Below, piece by piece: positions 11,358 through 20,698 of a stretch of DNA of 64,000 nt (within the stretch, counting starts at the first letter, position 1; each line of letters begins with the position of its first letter). The notes below the pieces were generated by a model. That model was not told the origin of the DNA and searched no databases. It saw only the letters and a list, made by a program, of their open reading frames with translations. The translations under genes and the position numbers were made by a program. The DNA comes from Ciona savignyi (taxonomy: Eukaryota > Chordata > Ascidiacea > Phlebobranchia > Cionidae), in contig CH003304.1 of the NCBI GenBank assembly GCA_000149265.1, forward strand, positions 469,070 to 533,069. Direction: 5' to 3'.

Positions 11358-12378
11358 TTATTGAAATCACTATAAAGCTGAAAAATATTTAGCCCGTTAT
11401 TTCTTTGGTTGGTCAACTTATATATGAGTAAGGATCATTCGAAAATTGCCCAGTTACGTCATTAGCCTAAAATAAAAGAAAACTAACAATTCTCCTAACA
11501 AGTTTGTGACGCGGTCGTTGTAAAGTCATTGTTGCAAATTTTCGTGTAATAGTTTCCCACAATCATTATATATATTAATTGCACCGGTTGTACAACAGAA
11601 CAAACAACACATTGATCGTCACGACAAACGTCATAAAACGCGGACGCCCTGTGTTATTGCATTCGCGCCCATTGTCACTTTCAGTATAAATTGCCGTGTT
11701 TTGTATTTACACATCAGTCCACTTGGGACTCACCAATAGTTCCTTCCAGAACTGACTACCACTGCCTTGTTCATATGTCCACTTGGGGCTCACAAATAGT
11801 TCTTTTTAGAACTGACTACCATTTATTTGCTGTGAGATGGCAAAACTCATGCCCGTTCGTGTTTTCTTACCGAACCGTTGCGCGAGTCATGAATAAATAC
11901 GACTTTAACCCTTATCGTATCATTGATCGTTAGCCCAAATGGTAAGGAACCGACACCATTTTAAACATCTTTAATACCCTGTCTGTAATACAAATGGTTT
12001 GCGGCACTACATAAAAACCACACAAAATTTGATAGATGCTTTATGTCATCTTAAAACGTTGGTTTTCGGAGGATTTGCTTCGACTCTCATTGATAGCATT
12101 GGTATTATTGAGTGGCGTGGAAAGAATCTGCAACAATTTGATACTTTCTACTGTTGAATTTGACCCGGAGAGTAGGCCTACTGATCGACATGACAAATTA
12201 GTGTAAAGATTAATCTATAGTTCTTTTTATTTTCCTTTCTGAGTGAGGTTTTACCTTTGTTGCGTATTTATTCGATTTCAAGATATCACCAGTTAATGTT
12301 TAAAACCCCGGTTGGTGGAAAAATGCAAGGAAAGTTATTGCACAAGATATACGCCAGGGTTAATTGAAGCGTTATAAA

Positions 12379-12690
12379 GTCCGGCCCGGTGGTCTAGCGG
12401 TTAAGTGCGTCGCCTTTCAATCGAAAGGTTGCAGGTGCGAAACTGGTCGCTAGCTAGTCGGTTGTGTCCTTGGGCATGGCACTTTACGGACATTGCCTGA
12501 ACCCAGCGGATTAATGGGTTCTACCAAATTAAAGGAACGTGTCTATCATATACAACACACTGCAATAGCTCCGGTAACCCGACGATGGGCGCGAGGTGAT
12601 CTGACGATTGCCCGTGTGTTAACCTCCTAGGTTTTCCCATTCACGGGGATAAACATGAATATCCTATCCTCCTATCTATCCTATCCTAAA
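12379..12690 (+). repeat. full-length SINE-A, present only in unit 1
   Basis: Best full-length copy: GTCCGGCCCGGTGGTCTAGC head, B-box-like GGTTGCAGGTGCGAAAC, and a tail of repeated CTATC. Units 4, 5 and 6 have the uninterrupted site reading GCGTTATAAAATCACGG. The insertion therefore happened after unit duplication, with a possible TAAA target duplication. Confidence 0.85.
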
Positions 12691-12845
12691 TCACGGGGAA
12701 AATTAGCACAGTTTTAATTACCGTTAAATTCATGAACCATGTATGAAGTATAGTGCCTCCAGACAAAGTCAACTAGCGAGAGGCTGGTTTTGAACCTTCA
12801 ATTCTTTGCTGTACGCGCAACCACGCAGCCGTTTTTTTTTCGAAA

Positions 12846-13130
12846 GGATAGCATAGGATAATATATTCATGTTTATCCCGTAAATGGAAAAACCGAGGTG
12901 GTTAACACACGGGCAATCGTCAGATCACCTTACGCCCACCGTCGGGTTACCAGAGCAATTGCAGTGTGTTGTGTATGATTTACACGTTCTATTTGGTAGA
13001 ACCCACTAATTCACTAGGTTCAGGTAATATCTGTTGTGCCTTGCCCAATGGCAAAACCGACTAACTAGCGTCGAGTTTCATATCTGCAACCCTTCGACTG
13101 AAAGGCGACGTACTAACCCACCCAAACTAA
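12846..13130 (-). repeat. SINE-A copy, reverse orientation
   Basis: Tail (AGGATAGCATAGGATAATAT on plus) at the low end and tRNA-like head at the high end. Orthologous copies sit near 34590-34875, 52120-52410 and 60298-60590. Confidence 0.8.
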
Positions 13131-13715
13131 TCTGTCAGAAAGAGTGCAGTAATACAGGCTACAAAAGAAGACGATGATTCTTATTCATTGAAAGAACTCA
13201 ATCAAATAGTAATTAAAACAACTCAATCATACACAATGCACTTTAGTAGCGATTGCATGGCGTTAGGAAAAAAAAGATTCACACTTCTTGCGCGTTTCTA
13301 TTTACTAGGATACAACATGCATATCCAAAATTTAGCTATATCCTGTTTACTGTTATACACTTTAAACTCGTTAACATTAGTTTGTTTTTGTTTGTCCAGT
13401 TATTACGATTAGAACTTACAACAAGATTAATAATACTGAAAAACAAATGGAACAATAATAATAATTAGAAAGATTATAAAACAGTTGACAGTGTTTCGGT
13501 GGCTAGGAGAGTATTACAAAACGCAAGGGTATACAATACTTTAAAAAAAGAAAAAGTAGTCTTTACCGGTTGGTTCTTCAAGGTCCATAGTTGTAAAACA
13601 ACCAAAAATAGATAACAGGGGCCTATATCGGCATAAGAGTAATTTACTAAATGGGTTTTAAAAAACCTCTGTTTGATTTTGAGGAAAATCTGTTCAAATT
13701 GAAAATGATGCTAAG

Positions 13716-14005
13716 TAGGATAGGACAGGATATTCATGTTTTTATCCCTGTGAATGGGAAATTCAAGGGGATTAACAAAGAGATAATCTTTAGATTACCT
13801 CGTGCTCCCCGTCGGGTAACTGGGGCTATTAATGGTGTATGATTTAGATGTTTCTTTAAATTAGTAAAACACATCATTTTACTGGAGAAAGGCAATGTTC
13901 ATTAAATTCCTTGCCCAAGGACACAACAGACTAGCTAGTGACCAATTTCAGCAACCCTTCGGCTGAAAGGCAACGAACTAACCCACCAAGCTAATCAATC
14001 GTATA
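13716..14005 (-). repeat. SINE-A copy, reverse orientation
   Basis: Tail GTAGGATAGGACAGGATATT (plus strand) at the low end and head near 14000. Orthologous copies lie near 35457-35745, 52985-53275 and 61180-61450. Confidence 0.8.
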
Positions 14006-14287
14006 AGGTACAATGTTTTCTTGAACAGAATTGACACAAACACAGCATTTGGTTTGGCTACACATAAAAATCAATATATTCGTTCTTTGTTAGTTAATAC
14101 TTACTGACTCTGTCTTAGTGCAACATTGTGTGCCTGATTTAATCAATTAGATAATTAATTGTCGTCTAGCAAAATATAAGTAACTAAAGTTACAAGAATG
14201 CTGGGATATATATATTGCTTTTGTAACCGAGAATATATCAAAACCAGTGAAGAGCTCGTTAATAGGTGTGTAACAGCAAAAAACAAA

Positions 14288-14740
14288 TGTACCGAATGGT
14301 TAACGCGACCGATACATACATACCTATTCTTTACAAAAACGGTTTTGTCACGAGCCCATCGTGGGTTCAAAACTTGGCTCGGTTAAAAATAGGGAAAAAT
14401 CAACGGTAACAAAACGAAGAACGGTTAATATATTTCCAGTAGCTTTGAAAAGTGTTTCCCTTTTTGTGTTTTTTTATATTTGTTTTTAACCGGGCTAGGA
14501 TTTGAACACTGATTATGATGGGCTTGTTACCAAGCCGGGTTTTCTATTATGAAAAAGGTACATGTATCACTCACGTTAACCATTCGGCTATACGACCGTA
14601 CTGTCCCCTACAAATTTTCTTTACTGAGTAAAGTTTCGAACCCATGATGGGCTTGTCATCAGGATCGTTTTTTTTTGTATAATAGTCAGTGTATGTGATA
14701 CGATCGGCTGTCGTTAACCATTCAGCCACACGACAGTACT
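14288..14740. repeat. SINE-B cluster: one (+) and two (-) copies
   Basis: Copies at about 14288-14395 (+), 14483-14610 (-) and 14617-14740 (-). Each has a GTTAACG A-box-like block and a TTCGAAAC-type B-box-like block. The last one begins within about 15-20 bases beyond the stop codon of lectin exon 4, in the same orientation as the gene, so it probably lies in the 3' UTR. Confidence 0.75.
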
Positions 14741-15047
14741 ACCAACTGCCCCCTACAACAACACAGTGCAGAGATCGCGTGTGGCAAAAGCGCGTCCTTC
14801 TCGGTGGTTTTGTAGTCCGCTGCTGCTGACATCCTTTACTCGAAGCAACACCACTGTGAATCCTGGACCCCGACTTGGGTACTTTGTCCGCCACTTTCCG
14901 TTGTAGGCTTGCTGGCCTGAGCTCGTAAACATTTGATTGTTCTGTAGAATTGAGATGGTATAAGATTATCATGGTTATGCAGGTGATTAAGAAACCACAA
15001 TGGTGTTACCACATAGGCAATAGTCAGGTTAAATTTTAAATATTAAA

Positions 15048-15385
15048 GTAGTACGGACGTGTGGCCAAATGGTTAACGAATAGTCATAATCTTATTATGT
15101 GGCCAAAATGGTAAATAAATTTAATAGTCAGGTTAAATTTTAAATATTAAAGTAATACGGACGTGTGGCCAAATGGTTAACGCGACCGATACATATACCT
15201 ACTCCTATATAAAACAAAATCCGAGTAACGAGCCCACCATTGGTTCGAAACTTGCTTCTGTAAAAAATATGTACGAGTACGGACATGTGACCGAATGGTT
15301 AACTCGACCGATATACCAACTATAAAAAAAAACGGTCTTACAGACAATCCGGTCATGGGATCAAATCTTAGCCCCCAAAAAGTAA
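15048..15385 (+). repeat. SINE-B cluster in lectin intron 3
   Basis: A short fragment, then copies at about 15160-15265 and 15275-15385. Each begins TACGGACGTGTGGCCAAATG or a variant and contains TTCGAAAC-like blocks. The ~75-bp piece with the word aatagtcaggttaaatttta is duplicated. Orthologous in unit 4 (36163-36500) and unit 6 (62500-62840). Confidence 0.75.
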
Positions 15386-15404
15386 AAAAAATATGTAAAG
15401 GAGC

Positions 15405-15842
15405 GTTATCACGGTCATAGCCAGATTACCTTACGTCCATAGTTGGGTTACTGGTGATATTGCAGAGCGTGCGCATGGTTGAGACGTTTCTTTAATTTTT
15501 AAAGAACCCAATAATTATCTATATTCTATAGGTTCAGTTAATATCCGGTAAAAATGGTCTAACGGTTAAGTGCGTCACCTTTCAATCGAAAGGTTGCAGG
15601 TGAGAAACTGGTCGCTAGCTATAGTTGGTTGTGTTCTTGGGCAAGGAACTTTACGGACATTACCTGAACCCAGCGGATTAATGGGTTCTACCAAATTGAA
15701 GGAACGTCTCTATCATATACAACACACTGCAATAGCTCCGGTAACCCGACGATGGGCGCAAGGTGATCTGACGATTGCCCGTGTGTTAACCCTCTTGGTT
15801 TTCCCATTCACGGGGATAAAGATGAATATCCAATCCAATCCA
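15405..15842. repeat. SINE-A pair: truncated (-) copy followed by (+) copy
   Basis: A minus-orientation copy (15405-15545) loses its head where a plus-orientation copy (15546-15842) begins. The same junction is in unit 4 (~36540-36960). Units 2, 3, 5 and 6 keep the minus copy whole, so units 1 and 4 share a derived insertion. Confidence 0.8.
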
Positions 15843-16191
15843 TATTCAGTCTGAAATTGATTAACGACGCCACCAGTGTTGAGTTGTGTGCAGAAAGTCT
15901 TAAATGTGTCATCTACAGACAAGGCGGACAGAACACAATTTATTGCTAAAGTATTAAAACTCTTGTTGGCAGAAGTTAGGCTATATTTGGGAGAAACATT
16001 TTGTTAAAAATGTTGTTAAAAACCGTTATGTTAAAAAATGTAATGGTTACCTGAAAGGTTTTTCAATTACATGTTATCTTAAATTATATGGGTGATAAGT
16101 TTAGTTTATTCATTTTTGTCCCAGTATTAAATAATGGCAAATAAAGCAAAGTCGCCAAATATACGCATACTAACAAGTCACATTATCCAGT

Positions 16192-16325
16192 CCGACAGAT
16201 TTAGTCTGGTTGTTAAATGCGTCATCTTTTAGCCCAAGGTGGGCGCGAGGTTTCTTACGATTGCCCGTGTGTTAACCCCCTGGTTTTCCCATTAACGGCG
16301 ATAAACGTAAATATCCTATCCTATC
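16192..16325 (+). repeat. internally deleted SINE-A in lectin intron 3
   Basis: Head CCGACAGATTTAGTCTGGTT, then a jump from TTTTAGCCCAAGG to TGGGCGCGAGG. Units 2, 3 and 6 have the longer form (e.g. 21705-21968). Confidence 0.75.
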
Positions 16326-17840
16326 AATTGATAAAGCTTAGAATATTGTAATGAATATAAAAAGGGTTGACACAAACCGTTGGGTCGAAATTCATCCCAG
16401 TCCAACTTTCCGAGTGGATTCCTCTTATATACGTGGCGTTGACGTAATTATGTACTTTGTAATACATCTCCCTATTAATTATGTCTAATAACGTTCCACC
16501 ATATTTTTCGCAGGATTTGTTAGATTGAGCTTTCGTCTGGACGGTTTGAATTCCAGGAGTGGGCATCCAAATGTAAAGGTTACCATACATTATTCCGTTA
16601 CCACCTGTCGGGAAAATGCTTTAAATTTCGTTTTAAACGGAATGCTCCAAATTCCTGCCGAATAGCATAGTTTGCTTAGCTTTTCAGGCCAAAAGCTGTA
16701 AAATCGAAACTGCTCGCTAGCTAATAATACGTTGTCCTCTGGAAAGCACTTAGCGGACGATCTCTGGAACCAATGGATTATTTGGTTGTTAAATAATCTT
16801 AAAAACGACTTTATTAAATATATCACACAGTAATAAGTTCGGGTAACTTCTGTGGTGGACACGAAGAAAAATCTAATGATTTGTCAGTGGTATTCCTCAT
16901 GTTTAGTGACAAATAAGAATTAAAATATTTTCCACTATAATGTTAAAACCTTTAATAGTAAACTTCTAGCTAAAAATATAATGCTGTATACGAAGCAGTC
17001 TTACGATTAACATGTATCAACTGTATAAATAAATGCCATTGATAACCAGCCGATAAGAATTTAAAACCCAGCCCGGTAAAAAAAATAAACATTTAAAAAA
17101 GTCATATTTTTGAGCGGGCATTGTTTAATAGGACTTCAACTAGTATAATAACCTAACGCTCTATACTAACCTGAATAAAACACCTAATTCATAACAAGAT
17201 CCACATTCCAGCCTGAGGACTGGTCAGTTCGCTCTAATTCCATATTAAACCCGTGGATAAAAATGTGGGTGACTGTTACTTTAAATGTGTACGGCAAAGA
17301 TGGATCTTGAGTCCTTACTGTAGCTTTAACAAAAATGGGTACAGACGTCATACACAACTCGTAAGCGATGAATGCCCTTGTCTTTGGGGAATTCGAGGGA
17401 AATTTTAGATCAAGGCCTCCACTGGTGGAAGTTGGTAGCTCTGTTATAAAAGAGGAGTTAAAAATACAGATAGAAAATTGTCGCATGGCCGAATAGTTAC
17501 CACGATCGGATCACATATGGAATTCTGTTCCAAAAAGTGTTTGGCGATTTTAAATAAAGGCATACAAAAAACGTGTATTTAACCAAAAACCGTACTTTAT
17601 TTTACATAGCATAATTTTGTTTATCCCCGTAAATGGGAAAACGCGAGGGGCGTTAACACACAAATTTAATTCTCTGCGGCAGTTTTGTATACAGTTATAG
17701 ACCCTCGTGTACTGTTACTTTATACAAAATTAAACCTTACCTGGTGCAGCAATGTTTAAACCCCATGCAATAACCAACAAGCGAACAAGGTTCATAATTA
17801 AATACCTAACCTAACATGCAACGTACTCTGTAGAACGATA

Positions 17841-17847
17841 ATTTATA
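17841..17847 (-). promoter_or_regulatory. TATA-box candidate, lectin copy 1
   Basis: Minus strand reads GATTATAAATTATC. The same box stands at the same distance from the ATG in copies 3 (29784-29790), 4 (48660-48666) and 5 (56567-56573); copy 2 has TATATAT instead. Confidence 0.5.
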
Positions 17848-18389
17848 ATCCTTGTCTAACATTACACCTTTTTGTTGGAGAAATTGTTTAATACAGCTAG
17901 GCCAATAAACAAAAAAAACATGTCTCATCCCTTTGGTAACTTTTACCAAAATGGTCGATGTACTAAAAAGGCAGTCATCATCCTAGTATATTTACGTAGT
18001 TAATTATCGAAGTAACCAGAAATATAACGGCAAAACCGCTACGTAGACACTACGTTAGCTTTCACTGTAAACTACACCATTGGTCTTTATAAATTAGCCT
18101 ACATTAATCATAATGTTGCAAGTCACATCTGCGGCGTTTCCCCACGAATAATAGTTTCCTGCGCGATGTAACTATTATTGTGCTTTTGCTTATAAAATAA
18201 TCTATTTACTGTTGCGGTATAGAACATTATATTCACTACTTCTACTGGCAATGCCTTTGAATGATTCATTTTCAGTGGCTATACAATTTGCTGTGCGTAT
18301 TTAATTTTGTATTATTGGCAGTTTAGTTTAAAACTTGTCGTATGTACCTTGTTAAAATTCTTCTTTTAAATTTCTTGAAAGTTACTTCG

Positions 18390-18660
18390 AACGGATAATC
18401 CATTAATTATCTCGTCCGACTGTAGGTTTACTGGAGCTAGTGCAGTGTGTTGTGCGTAATATATTGTGTTTTAGTTCAAACAAATCAACTAGGTTCAGGC
18501 AACGCCCGTTAAGTGTCTTGCCTAAGTACACAAACGATTAGACAATTCCGCAACATGTCGGCCATTTGCAGATTAACCATTCGTTCACACAACCGTTACA
18601 TTTTTTACTGGGATAAGTTTCGAACCCATGATGGGCTAGTCACCAAGACCACAAGAATCA
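18390..18660 (-). repeat. old SINE-A and SINE-B fragments upstream of lectin copy 1
   Basis: The (-) SINE-A remnant carries GGTTCAGGCAACGCCCGTTA and is followed by a SINE-B remnant with TTTCGAACCCATGATGGGCT. Orthologous blocks recur near 24830-25070, 30650-30910, 49215-49470 and 57130-57385. Confidence 0.65.
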
Positions 18661-18889
18661 AACTCGTTAATTAAGTGGACAGGAGACCGTTCCATAATTT
18701 ACGAATATTCAGTCGCGCACCAAGTTATGAATGACGGTATAACCACCAACTCCCGCGGCCATTTTGTGAAACAAAACTCCAAATTTCATTCGTCACTCTG
18801 AATGAACTTACAACCTTTTTTGTTTTAAAGATCGTTGCATGATTGTGGATTCATGGCCTAATCAGAAATCTTAAACACCAGTGACCAAC

Positions 18890-19186
18890 TTGTTAGTCCG
18901 TAGAGCCCGGTGGTCGCCAAAAACTTATGTGACGTAAGTCTATCTCTGCCAAGATGGTTATGTCTTTGGATAAGACGATTAGTAGTGTGGATGAATGGGT
19001 AAAACAAAAGGTTACGATAATATATCGGCCAGCTCAACACACTGCAATACCTCTGAAGCTCCGACTGTGGACAAGGGGTTATCTGACAATTGCCAGTGTG
19101 ATGACTTTTATTACATATGTTCGCGACATTCTAACAATTGCCCGTGTGACAACGTCGGCCGCGTCTCCCCACCTGAGTAGATAAAG
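18890..19186 (+). repeat. SINE-like block at the end of unit 1
   Basis: Head-like GTAGAGCCCGGTGGTCGCC, with AACACACTGCAATACCTCTG and ACAATTGCCCGTGTGAC further on, related to the SINE-A body. Copies mark the ends of units 3, 4 and 5 (about 31150-31445, 49724-50011, 57645-57931) but not unit 2. Confidence 0.6.
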
Positions 19187-20589
19187 AATCTTGATATTAG
19201 AAAAGAAAAAAGGCATGTATCAAACAATTTAAGCGAACAAATTTCCTAGATATTATCTAAAGGATATTATGTAGGCTGATACTTTAGTTTATTTGTTAAC
19301 TTTTTATCATAATATGGCCTATGCTACATTATAACATGGCCCACACACAAAACAATACAAAAAGTCAGTTAATGCAAATTTGTAGAGAGACCAATGTATA
19401 AAACCACCTTTTGTTAACTGATGAGATGATTTTTTTAAGTTTCCTGGCTTTAAAAGCTTATTTCGCCAACAAAACGTAATTCAATTATGCTAACAAATTA
19501 AAATTTAACAATATCTCTTAATTTAAGTATGTTACCTAATTAAATACAACTTAAGACGATAGGGCCAACTAACTAAGCAACCTAACTTAATAAGGACATC
19601 AAAATCCCCTAAAAATGTATCTCATTCATAAAAGGTTATATTACATCTCACTACGTATTAAGCGATTCACACCTACGCATCCATGTACTACTACAAATGA
19701 TACGGCGAAATGACCCCAAATGCAGTAACAGCACCTTTTACGCTAATTCTAAGACAGATGTTCATAGTTCTGCAAATTCTGCGCCAATGCTAGGTTAGGC
19801 CATTTGCGCCTATCTAGCGACTAACGTAAAGCAAAACAAGTATAGTTTACGTTTATTTTTTATTTTAAAAAAAAAAACTTGTGACGATGCTTTCGGAAAC
19901 TTGTGTATATGAATATATTGTGTATATACTATATATGTTTAACAAGTAATTTTTGATTTTTAAGTTAATGTACACATTTTTAGATTCCTTAAGACCTGTC
20001 AGATTACCGCTCTCCCACCACCGGATATCCGGAGGTATTGCAGTGCGTTGTGTTTGAAACGTAATTACAGTTTGAGCACATTTATTAGGTTCAGGCGATT
20101 TTGCTAGTAAATATATTCTATCCTATCCCCTAGCCATTTTTTGAAAAAGTGATGTCGTCGTACTGGTTGCAAAAGAACACAACAACACTCTGTAAAAAGC
20201 CATTAAACGACGCAATCGTACACAATGGAGTTGGTAACTTAGCGATTGGCATTGGAAAAAAGACAAATTAACACTCCTCGTGCGTTTCTATTCACAGGGA
20301 TACAACCTGCATATCCTATAGGTAGCTATATCCTCAGCGTTATTTACTGAAAAGTTGACATTCTCAAATAATATACATTAATTGGGATTATTAATACCGA
20401 AAAACAAAAGGAACAATAATAATAAATTTTTTTTATACAGTTGGCAGTGTTTCGGTGTCTAGGTGACTATTACAAAACGCGAGGGTTTAAAACGCGTTGA
20501 GAACAAGGCAAAATTAGTCTTTACCGGTTGGTTCTCTACGATCATTCTTTTACGTTGTTGCCCTTTTTTGTGTTATTTTTTTTAAGTAA

Positions 20590-20698
20590 GCTTGGATTTG
20601 AACCATGATGGGCTCGTCACCAAGCCCAGTTTTCAGTATTACAAAAGGGTAAATGTATCACTCGCGTTAACCATTCAGCTATACGACCGTAATGTTCC
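20590..20698 (-). repeat. SINE-B copy just downstream of lectin copy 2
   Basis: Plus strand shows AGGCTTGG-like end, CCATGATGGGCTCGTCACCA and CGTTAACCATTCAGC, i.e. a reverse SINE-B abutting the stop codon. Probably in the 3' UTR. Confidence 0.65.

Larger units (their letters stand above)
14753..17795 (-). pseudogene. secreted C-type-lectin-like gene, copy 1, disrupted by an internal stop
   Basis: Exons 17741-17795 (55 nt, signal peptide MNLVRLLVIAWGLNIAAP), 17171-17440 (270 nt), 16378-16604 (227 nt), 14753-14941 (189 nt, ends TAG). Phases run 1, 1, 0 and would give 246 residues, but codon 104 (17184-17186) is TAG where copies 2-5 have TGG. The product would stop before the CTLD. Exon 3 keeps KSCEKYGGTLLDI and SESWTGMNFDPT; exon 4 keeps MFTSSGQQAYNGKWR and FATRDLCTVLL. 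The gene is read as a pseudogene; a polymorphic null allele is equally possible. A TATAAAT box lies at 17841-17847, 46 bases upstream of the ATG. Confidence 0.85.
10168..19186. repeat. tandem array unit 1 (~9.0 kb)
   Basis: First of six direct tandem units. It begins with a block reading TTGAGATTAAAAAAGAAAA, repeated at 19186, 31445, ~50012 and ~57932. Contents: AT-rich block 10168-10880; diverged SINE-A fragment (-) ~10880-11100; SINE-A (+) 11119-11357; ~1 kb of unit-specific noncoding DNA; SINE-A copies (+) 12379-12690, (-) 12846-13130 and (-) 13716-14005; SINE-B cluster; lectin copy 1 (14753-17795); then a unit-end SINE-like block ~18890-19186. No plus-strand gene is convincing in 10168-14752. 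Confidence 0.9.

Noticed and set aside
11691-11933. Plus-strand open frame conserved in units 1, 4 and 6
   Set aside because: Composition is unlike a folded protein, it contains an internal nucleotide duplication, and it is missing from unit 5. Similarity between units follows from recent DNA duplication.
13188-13412. Plus-strand open frames recurring in units 1, 4, 5 and 6
   Set aside because: The frame is not maintained between units (one-base differences in A runs) and no splice or domain signal is seen.
14288-14395. Possible tRNA genes at SINE-B heads
   Set aside because: A- and B-box-like blocks exist, but no consistent anticodon arm or acceptor pairing can be drawn. The copies are dispersed and diverged as SINEs.
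14739-14972. Longest minus-strand open frame over lectin exon 4 (and its equivalents in units 4-6)
   Set aside because: A different frame begins at a CTACAG acceptor, ends at TAG, fits the phase-0 end of exon 3 and gives a CTLD-like C-terminus. The longer frame crosses the acceptor and has no domain features.
15570-15854. 94-codon plus-strand open frame, repeated at 36686-36970
   Set aside because: It lies entirely inside a SINE-A copy and starts in the tRNA-like head.
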